In this document: positions 55,548 through 63,781 of the stretch, one piece after another
How positions within the stretch are numbered: position 1 is the first letter of the stretch
Layout: the number at the start of each line of letters is the position of its first letter
Source: Idiomarina zobellii
GTDB taxonomy: Bacteria; Pseudomonadota; Gammaproteobacteria; Enterobacterales; Alteromonadaceae
NCBI RefSeq assembly: GCF_900100855.1
Contig: NZ_FNCB01000013.1
Span: 1 to 64,000 of the forward strand
DNA length: 64,000 nucleotides
Direction of reading: 5' to 3'
Made by a program: the position numbers and the translations under genes
The notes under the pieces: generated by a model
Databases searched by the model: none
What the model saw: only the letters and a program-made list of their open reading frames with translations
Told to the model about the DNA's origin: nothing

Positions 55548-55787
55548 ATGAATACTTTAGAAATTGATCGCCACCCTGTTGCAGTGAATGTATCTGTTAC
55601 CGAAGCTGCGCTCGAAGTTGAACTGGCTGACGGACGTAAAATTTCGGCTCCCATTGTTTGGTTTCCTCGCTTGGAAGCTGCCACGGAAGAAGAACGTAAT
55701 GATTGGCAATTATTAGGCAACGGCCAGGGCATCCATTGGCCACGTTTGGACGAAGATATCAGTGTGCTTGGGCTTTTAAGCACCTAA
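55548..55787 (+). CDS. DUF2442 family protein
   Basis: 79 residues: VSVTEAALEVELADGRKISAPIVWFPRLEAATEEERNDWQLLGNGQGIHWPRLDEDISV is a full DUF2442 domain. Such genes often pair with a DUF4160 gene in putative toxin-antitoxin units. No DUF4160 gene is present on either side, so this one stands alone. The acyltransferase gene follows after 3 bp. Confidence 0.9.
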   Translation: MNTLEIDRHPVAVNVSVTEAALEVELADGRKISAPIVWFPRLEAATEEERNDWQLLGNGQGIHWPRLDEDISVLGLLST

Positions 55788-55790
55788 CCC

Positions 55791-56924
55791 ATGCGCGCTG
55801 TTGTTCATTCAACAATAACGTCAATATCCAAGGCGGACTGGAACCGGTTGTTCAGCGGTGACTATCCGTTTACGCAATATGATTTCCTGTTGGCGCTTGA
55901 GCAGGGGGGTAGTCTTGGGCCTCAACGTGGCTGGTTGCCCCAGTATGTTGCGGTACATGATAACAGCGACAAACTGATTGCCATTATGCCGTGGTTTAAA
56001 AAGACCCATTCCTATGGCGAGTATTTGTTCGACTGGGCGTTTGCTGAAGCCTACGAGCGTTATGGTTTTCAGTATTACCCAAAACTTATCAACGCCATAC
56101 CTTTTACCCCGTGTCAGGGGCCTCGCCTGGCTACTGCCGAGAGCGTTAACGCTGCTGATGTTCTGCCGGTTATTGAATCGACGTTGGTGCAGGAGCACGA
56201 TGTCAGCAACTTGCAATGTCTGTACGTTGAGCCGAATGTAAGCGAGGTTCTGGCAGAAGAGGGTTGGTGGCAACGCTTTGATATCCAATTTCTCTGGCAG
56301 AACCGGGGTTATAGTTCCTTTGACGATTTTCTCGGGGCTTTAGTGTCACGCAAGCGCAAGTCCATTCGCAAAGAGCGGCAAAAGGTGTCCGAGCAAAATG
56401 TCGAAATGCGAACTTTGCATGGCAACGAATTAACTGCAGATTTCTGGCACCAATTCATTGTCTTTTACCAGCGAACTTACTTAAAACGCTCAGGCCATGG
56501 CGGCTATTTAACACCGGCGACATTTGAGCTTTGGGGTAAGTTATTGGCGGAACATATTGTCGTGTTTGCGGCTTACCGAAATGACGAAATGGTGGCGGCG
56601 TCCTTGTGTTTTAAAAGTGAAAACACGCTTTATGGGCGCTACTGGGGCTGTCAGGAAGAGCTGGAGTTCCTGCATTTTGAGGCTTGTTATTATCAGGGCA
56701 TTGGCTACTGCATTAACCATAACCTTAGCTACTTTGACGCTGGCGCACAGGGCGAACATAAGCTGCATCGAGGCTTTGAGCCGGTGCTTCGTGAAGGGTT
56801 TTATCGGTTTACGCCGTCTCCTCTTAACGACGCCATTGAACAGTATTGTCGGGATGAAAGCACAGCGTTACACGAACATCTAAAAACATTGCGAACTTAC
56901 CTGCCTTATAAAAACCGCGGTTAA
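55791..56924 (+). CDS. GNAT/FemAB-like acyltransferase (DUF482 type)
   Basis: 377 residues. QYDFLLALEQGGSLGPQRGWLPQYVAV at the start, a middle block RKRKSIRKERQKV, FYQRTYLKRSGHGGYLTPATFELW and the end block YDAG-like SYFDAGAQGEHKLHRGF match the peptidogalycan-biosynthesis/recognition family, with a double GNAT fold. The substrate is unknown. It closely follows DUF2442 and overlaps the convergent transporter gene by 4 bp. Confidence 0.88.
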   Translation: MRAVVHSTITSISKADWNRLFSGDYPFTQYDFLLALEQGGSLGPQRGWLPQYVAVHDNSDKLIAIMPWFKKTHSYGEYLFDWAFAEAYERYGFQYYPKLINAIPFTPCQGPRLATAESVNAADVLPVIESTLVQEHDVSNLQCLYVEPNVSEVLAEEGWWQRFDIQFLWQNRGYSSFDDFLGALVSRKRKSIRKERQKVSEQNVEMRTLHGNELTADFWHQFIVFYQRTYLKRSGHGGYLTPATFELWGKLLAEHIVVFAAYRNDEMVAASLCFKSENTLYGRYWGCQEELEFLHFEACYYQGIGYCINHNLSYFDAGAQGEHKLHRGFEPVLREGFYRFTPSPLNDAIEQYCRDESTALHEHLKTLRTYLPYKNRG

Positions 56925-58696
56925 TACAGCGGCCACACCAGCAATATCATCACCAGAGCCACGGAGGCGACAACCAGCGACAACGGCAAGCCCAATCGCC
57001 AATAATCGCTGAAGTTATAGCCGCCCGGTCCCATTACTAAAATGTTCGACTGGTGGCCTATGGGCGTTAAGAATGGCACCGCAGCACCTATAGCGACGGC
57101 CATTAAAAAGGGATCCATACTGGCGGCGAAGCTGTTCGCCATACTGATGCCAATAGGTGCCATAAGTACGGCGGCAGCAGCGTTATTAACGATATTCGAC
57201 AGCAACATGGTAACAACCAGCAGCAGGCCAACGGCAACAAATTCAGGCGCACCAGAGCTGATATAAAGCACGCCGTTGGCAATGGTATCGGCGGCACCAC
57301 TGCGCTCTAACGCTGAACCCAGCGGTATGGTTGCGCCCAGCAGCACAATAATAGGCCAGTCGATAGCGTCATATAGCTCTCGCAGGGGTAGAATATTAGT
57401 CACTACCATAAGTCCGGCAGCCAATGAGAAGGCGACGGGCACCGAGAGTAATCCAAAGGCGGCTGATAAAATCGTTGCAGCAAAAATCCCCAGTGGTAAA
57501 GCCAGCTTTTTGGACGATCCGATACGCAAGCTGCGTTGCGCGAGCGGAAAACACCCAAAGCGCTGAAATACATCGGTCAGAGTCTCAGCATCGCCCTGCA
57601 ATAACAGAACGTCGCCTGGCTTGAAGCGAATATTACCTAAAGCCGTACCGAGTTTTTGGCCTTCCCGCGCGACCCCAAGCACATTGATACCGTAGCGGCT
57701 GCGCAGTTTAATATCCGCAGCAGAGCGACCAATAAGCCGTGAGTCGTGACCAACGATGCCTTCAATAACGGTAATATCGTCTGATTTCAAAAAGCGCTCA
57801 TCAATGTCTTCTTCGGCGTTAAGCTCCAGTCCTGTACCGTCAATAACGTGCTGAATGGTTTCAGCGTTAGCCTCGACAATTAAGACGTCTTCGGTTTTTA
57901 AGCGCAGATACCGGGCGGGGGCAGACCAGCGTTTTTCACCTCGTTGTAGTGCGACAATAACAAAGTCGTCTTCGGTGCGGTTTTCCAACTCATACAGCGT
58001 TTCGCCAATAAACCCAGACTCTTCCGGGACATACAATTCGGTAAGGTAACTGCTGACATCGTACAGAGACTCTGATTTGGACTTACCACTTTTTTCAGGG
58101 ACCAGCCAGTGGCTGAGCAGCCACATAAATAACAGACCGGCAGCAGCAATACTCAAGCCCACAGGGGTAAATTCGAAAATGCCAAAAGACTCGCCCATGG
58201 CTTCGCGCCGTATATCCGCAATAATGATATTGGGTGGTGTACCGACCATGGTTATGGTCCCACCGAGTAGCGAGCCAAACGCCATTGGCATAAGCAGTTT
58301 AGAGGGATTATTGCCGCTGGTGCGGGCGAGTTGAAGTGCCACGGGAATCATAATGGCCATGGTGCCAGTGTTACTGATAAAGGCGGAGCAAATGGTGGTG
58401 ACCGATGTCAGCGCTATCATTTGAATCCAGCGCTTGTCGCCTGCGCGTTTCATGACCGAAGCTAAAGCGTCAACCACGCCCGAGCGCCATAATGCATGGC
58501 TAATGATAAGTACCGCAGCGACGGTTATGACGGCGGCATTACCAAAACCACTGAACACTTCTGCGGTAGGAACAAGATCTAATACTGCTGCAGATAACAG
58601 CGCCATCATGGCGACTAGGTCATAGCGCCATTTATCAATGACGAACAAGGCCAGCATTGCCAGCAAGATAATACCAATAAGCCATTGATCCAGCAT
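56921..58696 (-). CDS. SLC13 family permease with two RCK-C (TrkA-C) domains
   Basis: 591 residues. Membrane helices in two halves (about 1-205 and 390-591) flank a cytoplasmic insert with two TrkA-C-type domains (LYVPEESGFIGETLYEL, then VIEGIVGHDSRLIGRSAADI). Substrate-binding SNT-like motifs are SNTGTMAIMIPVALQL and NNAAAAVLMAPIGISM. Related proteins carry sulfate, dicarboxylates or other anions; the substrate is not readable. Confidence 0.92.
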   Translation of the reverse strand: MLDQWLIGIILLAMLALFVIDKWRYDLVAMMALLSAAVLDLVPTAEVFSGFGNAAVITVAAVLIISHALWRSGVVDALASVMKRAGDKRWIQMIALTSVTTICSAFISNTGTMAIMIPVALQLARTSGNNPSKLLMPMAFGSLLGGTITMVGTPPNIIIADIRREAMGESFGIFEFTPVGLSIAAAGLLFMWLLSHWLVPEKSGKSKSESLYDVSSYLTELYVPEESGFIGETLYELENRTEDDFVIVALQRGEKRWSAPARYLRLKTEDVLIVEANAETIQHVIDGTGLELNAEEDIDERFLKSDDITVIEGIVGHDSRLIGRSAADIKLRSRYGINVLGVAREGQKLGTALGNIRFKPGDVLLLQGDAETLTDVFQRFGCFPLAQRSLRIGSSKKLALPLGIFAATILSAAFGLLSVPVAFSLAAGLMVVTNILPLRELYDAIDWPIIVLLGATIPLGSALERSGAADTIANGVLYISSGAPEFVAVGLLLVVTMLLSNIVNNAAAAVLMAPIGISMANSFAASMDPFLMAVAIGAAVPFLTPIGHQSNILVMGPGGYNFSDYWRLGLPLSLVVASVALVMILLVWPLY

Positions 58697-58791
58697 GCCA
58701 AGCCCGCCGTTTACTATTTATACAATGAACATTGCATAAGTTACGATCGGGTGCAATATTTAGATGAACACCTATTTCAGGAGGCATAACG

Positions 58792-59817
58792 ATGAAGTAC
58801 CTTAGTTTAGCAAGTGCAGTAGTCGTTGGCCTGGCGGGAATAAGCAGTGCGCCGGTGAACAGTGATGACCACAAAGAATCCGGATTAGCGAATGCTGAAA
58901 TTCAGGAGTGGCAGGTGCCGTGGGAGGACTCCCGGCCTCGTGACCCTTGGGTGCATGACGGCACGGTCTGGTTTGTTGGTCAGGGAAGCCACTACGCAGC
59001 AACCTTTAATCCGAAAACAGAGGAATTCAAACGCTACGACTTGCCTGACGGTGCAGGGCCTCACACCGTTATTGTCGATGATAGGGGCGCCTGGTACGCC
59101 GGGAACTTAAAAGAGCACATAGGTCTTATTGACCCAGGCACTGGCGATATTAAGCAATTTGAATTACCAGGTAGCGGCCCCAGAGACAGTCATACTATGG
59201 ACTTCACCGCAGCTGGCGACATTTGGTTTACGGTTCAGGGCGGTAATCAAATAGGTTTTTTAGAAACCAATGGTGGCGAAATGATGCTGTGGGAAGTGCC
59301 GACAGAGTCAGCACGACCTTATGGCCTTATCGTTGAAAACGACCGCCCCTGGGCGACGTTGTTTGGTACGAATAAACTCGCAACCGTCGAGAATGGCAAA
59401 CTAAAAGAATTTGAACTGGATAGAGAAAAGTCGCGACCTCGTCGCCTGGGTATGACCGATGACGGAACGCTTTGGTATGTCGATTATAACCAAGGATATG
59501 TCGGTAGCTACGATCCGGTAACTGGCGACAACAAAGACTGGCGTGCACCTGCTGCCGGCAATTCTCGTCCGTACGGCATGGCGGTCGACAAGCGCAATGA
59601 CGTTTGGTTTGTCGAAACGGGCGTGCAGCCGAACCGCTTAGTGGGTTTTGACACAGAAACTCACGAATTTTCAGAGCCTATCGAGCTAGAAAGTGGCGGC
59701 GGTACCGTTCGTCACATGTTCTATGACGAAGGCACCGACTCCATTTGGTTCGGCACCGACGCCAATACACTGGGCGTGGTCCGTCTAAGCGAACCACCGG
59801 TTGTCACTGCCGATTAA
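58792..59817 (+). CDS. Exported beta-propeller protein, streptogramin-lyase-like fold
   Basis: 341 residues. A signal peptide (about 1-20) is followed by repeated propeller blades: DPWVHDGTVWFVGQG, GPHTVIVDDRGAWYAGN, DSHTMDFTAAGDIWFTVQGG, RPYGLIVENDRPWATLFGTN, RPRRLGMTDDGTLWYVDYN and RPYGMAVDKRNDVWFVETG. The fold is that of the Vgb/SMP-30-like lyase family, but most blades have R-P-Y-G instead of the G-P-H-G of true Vgb lyases. It is exported, so antibiotic lyase activity is doubtful. Next to a putative iron-regulated envelope operon. Confidence 0.85.
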   Translation: MKYLSLASAVVVGLAGISSAPVNSDDHKESGLANAEIQEWQVPWEDSRPRDPWVHDGTVWFVGQGSHYAATFNPKTEEFKRYDLPDGAGPHTVIVDDRGAWYAGNLKEHIGLIDPGTGDIKQFELPGSGPRDSHTMDFTAAGDIWFTVQGGNQIGFLETNGGEMMLWEVPTESARPYGLIVENDRPWATLFGTNKLATVENGKLKEFELDREKSRPRRLGMTDDGTLWYVDYNQGYVGSYDPVTGDNKDWRAPAAGNSRPYGMAVDKRNDVWFVETGVQPNRLVGFDTETHEFSEPIELESGGGTVRHMFYDEGTDSIWFGTDANTLGVVRLSEPPVVTAD

Positions 59818-60648
59818 TTACATCGGCAACACTTCTAACACGGCAACATAAGAGCCCTGGCGTTTGGTCGCCGGGGCTTTGCCGTTGTTATCGGCGTATT
59901 CAGCTTCTAGCCAGTACATACCCGCTTCTTCAACAGAGAAGCTGACTTCGCCTTTTTCGTTGGTTGTCAGCTTGGTTGGCTCTGAACGATCGCGATACCG
60001 TTCACCACCTTTCACCAAGACCAGCTCAGTGCCAGCAGCGGCTTTGCCGTCCATTGTAAACTTAAACGTAATGTTTTCGCCGGTGTATAAGTCGTTAGGG
60101 TGCGTTACTGGCTCTAACTCTAAGCCTTTACCGGTTGGGCCTAAAGTGTCATAGGTCGGTGCGCCTGACGTTACAAAAGCTTCGACTCGATGTGAGCGTT
60201 CACTGACTTCTAAGTCTTTGGCGTCCTGAGGAACTTCTTTATAAAAATCGTCATTGGTTTTGCGGGAGCCACGTGGTGGCCAGTATTGGCGTTCGCCGTT
60301 ATCGTCTACCCAGCGAGCCGATAATCCTGAACTGGCTGAGTACACCGTGTAGGTGCCTTCTTTTTCGAGCTCTATGTCAAAGACAGAGCGTAGTTTGCCT
60401 TTGTAACCGTTCTCTAAAGTCACTGCAGACCCGTCCGGTGCCATAGCTTCGACTCTGTCTAAGCTCAATGGGTAGTGGTCGGGGTAAAAAATGCCGTTCG
60501 CAATTGCCGCGTCGAAGGTGACCCATTCAGAGTCGCCGGATACAATGGTGGCGCTTGGTTTAATCCAAACACGGTGTGCTTCACTGCTGGCGCTGGCAAA
60601 CAGCGTCAACACAGCAAGACTTGTCGTTATTACAGAAGATAATTTCAT
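59818..60648 (-). CDS. DUF4198 family exported protein
   Basis: 276 residues. A signal peptide (MKLSSVITTSLAVLTLFASASSEA) is followed by HRVWIKPSATIVSGDSEWVTFDAAI, the typical start of DUF4198, and ending in a beta-sandwich domain (LTTNEKGEVSFSVEEAGMYWLEAEY). The family is periplasmic and often lies by TonB receptors and metal uptake genes. It follows the PepSY-DUF2271 gene after 2 bp, so the two are co-transcribed. Confidence 0.9.
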   Translation of the reverse strand: MKLSSVITTSLAVLTLFASASSEAHRVWIKPSATIVSGDSEWVTFDAAIANGIFYPDHYPLSLDRVEAMAPDGSAVTLENGYKGKLRSVFDIELEKEGTYTVYSASSGLSARWVDDNGERQYWPPRGSRKTNDDFYKEVPQDAKDLEVSERSHRVEAFVTSGAPTYDTLGPTGKGLELEPVTHPNDLYTGENITFKFTMDGKAAAGTELVLVKGGERYRDRSEPTKLTTNEKGEVSFSVEEAGMYWLEAEYADNNGKAPATKRQGSYVAVLEVLPM

Positions 60649-60650
60649 GC

Positions 60651-61721
60651 TTAAGGCTCCAGTTTTAGGGACACACGGCCAAGCTCGTGCTCACCGCGGT
60701 CTGTTATGGATATTGGGTTGTTAAGGGGTAAAGACAACGGCAAGCGCAGCATTTCACGGCCGCCAAGCTCGCGGGCGGCTTCTACGTATAGGTAATAGTT
60801 GCCGTCACTAAGCTCGGGTAATTTACTCAGCATGGGGGTAAGGTCGACCCGCTGAACGCCTGGGCGGCGGGTTGCGCCGGAGACACCATCTATAGGCATA
60901 TCGGTCATGCGTCCGCTGCGGCGCCACCATTGACGCATGTCCTTCAGCCACTTTTCGCCTTCATTGTTTTCAAGGTTCGTGTCATACCAAACGGCAATGT
61001 CGACAACACGCTGATGTCGCTCGTTGGCTAACCAAACCGCGACATAAGGCACGTGATACTCAGCCACAGACAGACGCGGAATTTCTACGGTTAATTCGTT
61101 TTCCGCAGCATGAGCAGAACCAATGACTGCGAAAAATGGGATGATGAATCCGGCCAGGACCAGCGGCCAGGTCGATTTTCGGCCCTTACTGTACTTTTTC
61201 AAAAGCAATAACCCCGTAATAGTGAAAACAATGCTGGCAATCGCAAAAATATCGATGAATAAGCTCCACAAGAACCCGGTATTTCGGGCTTTATGCAAGT
61301 CGTTAAAATAAGCTATCCAACCCCTGTCGGTAGTTTCAGAATAAAAAGCACCGCTGTCTAAATCGACGCTGAACCAGCTGTCGCCGCCAGGCCGGGGCAT
61401 AGCGACGTACACTTCGTAATCGCTCCATTCAATTTGGGCGTTTGAACTCAAGCTGTTTTGCGTTTTGTCTTCGTACCAGCGGTGAAAAGAAGCTGGCAGA
61501 GTGTCATTCCCTGACGCATTCACCAGCCGTTCCAAGTCCTTTTGAGGGAGAGACCCTTCATGGCTTTCTATGCTAGGCGCAGACTCTATCCACCCCGCAT
61601 GGTTCAAGGTAATACCGGTGACAGAGAACAGCAGCATGCCAATAAGACACACCGCCGAACTTATCCAGTGCCAGTCCTTTAATGACCAGCCGCGTTTTCT
61701 TGATCTATTTCTGCGCGCCAT
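60651..61721 (-). CDS. PepSY membrane protein fused to DUF2271
   Basis: 356 residues. The first part is a PepSY-associated membrane protein (helix about 17-38, GITLNHAGW; periplasmic PepSY region; RNTGFLWSLFIDIFAIASIVFTITGLLLLKKY). The second part (about 210-356) is DUF2271 (LTVEIPRLSVAEYHVPYVAVWLAN, DGVSGATRRPGVQRVD). Between them lies a stretch like a signal peptide (WPLVLAGFIIPFFAVIGSAHA, then AENE). In relatives the two parts are separate genes. Probably an iron-linked envelope function; a Fur-like box lies upstream. Confidence 0.88.
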   Translation of the reverse strand: MARRNRSRKRGWSLKDWHWISSAVCLIGMLLFSVTGITLNHAGWIESAPSIESHEGSLPQKDLERLVNASGNDTLPASFHRWYEDKTQNSLSSNAQIEWSDYEVYVAMPRPGGDSWFSVDLDSGAFYSETTDRGWIAYFNDLHKARNTGFLWSLFIDIFAIASIVFTITGLLLLKKYSKGRKSTWPLVLAGFIIPFFAVIGSAHAAENELTVEIPRLSVAEYHVPYVAVWLANERHQRVVDIAVWYDTNLENNEGEKWLKDMRQWWRRSGRMTDMPIDGVSGATRRPGVQRVDLTPMLSKLPELSDGNYYLYVEAARELGGREMLRLPLSLPLNNPISITDRGEHELGRVSLKLEP

Positions 61722-61793
61722 AAATTATTGCTGTTAGAATTGGCTAAACCAATGCTTTTATTTGATGTTTAATGAATATGGCGTTAGTCTATA

Positions 61794-61808
61794 TGAAAAT
61801 CATTCTTA
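61794..61808. promoter_or_regulatory. Fur-like box in the PepSY / fpr divergent region
   Basis: TGAAAATCATTCTTA matches the 7-1-7 Fur motif TGATAATNATTATCA at 11 of 14 informative positions. It lies 73 bp before the PepSY-DUF2271 start and 103 bp before fpr. Confidence 0.5.
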
Positions 61809-61910
61809 TTCGCAATTTAGAAATAATTAAGTGATTTTTTAGTTTTTAAACGCAAAGCGTCACTTTTGCCGTAGTCCCTCCAAGAGCTGGAGTTAGAAGC
61901 AGGAGTTTTC

Positions 61911-62693
61911 ATGAGAAGTACTATTGCCGAAACCGTCACTCAGGTACGCCACTGGAATGACACCCTATTCAGTTTTAGAACCACCCGTAAGCCAAGTTTC
62001 ACTTTCGAAAATGGCCAGTTCGTAATGATGGGACTGCAACTTGAAGACAAGCCGTTGCTGCGCGCTTATTCAATTGCCAGCGCCAACTATGAAGAAGAGC
62101 TGGAGTTTTTCAGCATAAAAGTGCCCGATGGCGCATTAACGTCACGTTTGCAGCATATTCAGGTTGGCGATGAAGTGGTGCTGTCGACGCGCCCTACCGG
62201 CACCCTTGTTCCGGGGCATCTACTACCGGGTAAAAACCTGTATTTGCTGAGTACCGGTACCGGGCTAGCGCCGTTCATGAGCGTCATTAAAGATCCGGAT
62301 ATCTACGAGCAGTACGACAAGGTGATTCTTGTCCACGGTGTACGTTATGTCTCTGAATTGGCCTATCAAAAAGAAATAGGTGAAGACTTACCGAATAACG
62401 AGTTTTTTGGTGACTGGGTAAAAGAGAAGTTAATTTATTACCCAACCGTTACGCGTGAGCCATTCAGAGATGAAGCACACCAGCAGCGAATTACAGACTT
62501 ACTGACCTCAGGCACACTGACGCACACCATTGGAATGTCCGATTTGAACCCCGAGCATGACCGTTTTATGCTGTGTGGTAATGACGCTATGCTGCAAGAC
62601 TTAATGGCTATACTGAATGAGCGCGGCTTTACAAAAGCCACCTCACGCAAACAAGGCGATTACGTTATAGAGCAGGCATTTATTGAGAAATAA
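61911..62693 (+). CDS. fpr: Ferredoxin/flavodoxin-NADP reductase
   Basis: 260 residues. FAD-binding RAYSIASANYEEELEFFSIKV, GALTSRLQHIQVGDEV, NADP-binding LLSTGTGLAPFMSVI and the C-terminal DYVIEQAFIEK identify Fpr. It moves electrons between NADPH and ferredoxin or flavodoxin, supporting iron-sulfur and oxidative-stress functions. AGCAGGAG before the start. The neighbouring Fur-like box may affect it. Confidence 0.96.
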   Translation: MRSTIAETVTQVRHWNDTLFSFRTTRKPSFTFENGQFVMMGLQLEDKPLLRAYSIASANYEEELEFFSIKVPDGALTSRLQHIQVGDEVVLSTRPTGTLVPGHLLPGKNLYLLSTGTGLAPFMSVIKDPDIYEQYDKVILVHGVRYVSELAYQKEIGEDLPNNEFFGDWVKEKLIYYPTVTREPFRDEAHQQRITDLLTSGTLTHTIGMSDLNPEHDRFMLCGNDAMLQDLMAILNERGFTKATSRKQGDYVIEQAFIEK

Positions 62694-62707
62694 CCAATGA
62701 GGCAACC

Positions 62708-63289
62708 ATGAGCTCCTGGCAAAATTTGCTGACAGAGGTTCGTCAATGCACGCTATGCGAACCTGAATTGCCAATGGGAGCTCGGCCGGTTGTCCAGTTA
62801 CACCCTAATGCGAAGATTTTAGTGGCAGGCCAAGCGCCTGGTCGGCGTGTCCATGCGTCAGGCAAGCCATTCGACGACCCCAGTGGCGACCGGCTTCGTC
62901 AGTGGATGGGCATTGATAAAGCCACTTTTTATGACGCTGAAAAGCTGGCTATTATTCCTATGGGCTTGTGTTACCCGGGCACCGGCAAGTCCGGCGACTT
63001 ACCACCAAGGCCAGAATGTGCTCCGGCATGGCGGCAAAAGCTCCTCGAGCAGCTGCCAAATTTAGAATTGACGTTGGCCATTGGACAGTACGCACAAAGT
63101 TGGCACATTGACGAACCAAAACAGACGCTCACCGAGCGAGTAAAAAACTGGGAGAGTTATTGGCCGGAGGTTCTGCCGCTGCCGCACCCAAGCCCGCGTA
63201 ATAACTTGTGGTTAAAGCGTAACCCTTGGTTTGAAGACAGCATTATTCCGATGCTGCAAGAAAGAGTCGCAAGGCTCCTTAATGCCTGA
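62708..63289 (+). CDS. Uracil-DNA glycosylase family protein
   Basis: 193 residues. Motif 1 region ILVAGQAPGRRVHASGKPFDDPSGDRLRQWMGI and motif 2 region LPLPHPSPRNNLW match the UDG-like superfamily (family 4/5-like or the uracil-DNA-glycosylase-like group). N-terminal Cys pair CTLCEPELP could be part of a metal site, but the four-Cys iron-sulfur set of family 4 is not complete to my eye. Glycosylase activity is therefore not assured. 14 bp after fpr. Confidence 0.85.
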   Translation: MSSWQNLLTEVRQCTLCEPELPMGARPVVQLHPNAKILVAGQAPGRRVHASGKPFDDPSGDRLRQWMGIDKATFYDAEKLAIIPMGLCYPGTGKSGDLPPRPECAPAWRQKLLEQLPNLELTLAIGQYAQSWHIDEPKQTLTERVKNWESYWPEVLPLPHPSPRNNLWLKRNPWFEDSIIPMLQERVARLLNA

Positions 63290-63751
63290 CTACCACCACC
63301 GGCCGGTTTCCCGACAGTAGTTCTTGTAGGCTTCTCCAAAGGTTTTTGTGAGAATGCGCTCTTCCGGCTGAATTTGAAACTTACTCATGTATGCAACGTA
63401 TAGCACCAGCCCCCATAACGACAGAATACTGCCTAAAAACACGCCCCAGGCCATTAACATAAAGAAAAAGCCGAGATACATTGGGTTTCGGGTCCGCTGG
63501 TAAATGCCTGTTGTGACAAGCTCGGTGCTTTTTTTCGGATCTCGCGGATCGACCGTTGTTTTCGCGCGGCGAAAGCTCATAACACCGAGTAAAGGCAGTA
63601 ATACACCCAGCACCAGCAAGAAAATAGCCGCAGCGCGCTGGCCAACGTAGAAAGCGTTTAACTCTGCGGTATAATGCGCCGTTAACCACATAAGTCCTGC
63701 TACTATGGCAACAACAATGACGGGTGGAACTTTGAGCTCTAAAGACTTCAT
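63290..63751 (-). CDS. Isoprenylcysteine carboxyl methyltransferase family membrane protein
   Basis: 153 residues with four helices. The C-terminal block TGIYQRTRNPMYLGFFFMLMAWG plus QPEERILTKTFGEAYKNYCRETGRWW is the ICMT/PEMT-like signature (RNPMYLG, E-E, Y). Bacterial members methylate unknown substrates. The frame opens at 63916, but Met at 63751 follows AAAAGGAGG and is preferred. It is convergent with the glycosylase-like gene, directly adjacent to its stop. Confidence 0.9.
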   Translation of the reverse strand: MKSLELKVPPVIVVAIVAGLMWLTAHYTAELNAFYVGQRAAAIFLLVLGVLLPLLGVMSFRRAKTTVDPRDPKKSTELVTTGIYQRTRNPMYLGFFFMLMAWGVFLGSILSLWGLVLYVAYMSKFQIQPEERILTKTFGEAYKNYCRETGRWW

Positions 63752-63781
63752 ATACAGAAGCCTCCTTTTGGTGATACTAAA

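Noticed and set aside
58792-59817. Streptogramin B resistance gene
   Set aside because: The protein is exported and its blades lack the typical Vgb motif; only the propeller fold is supported.
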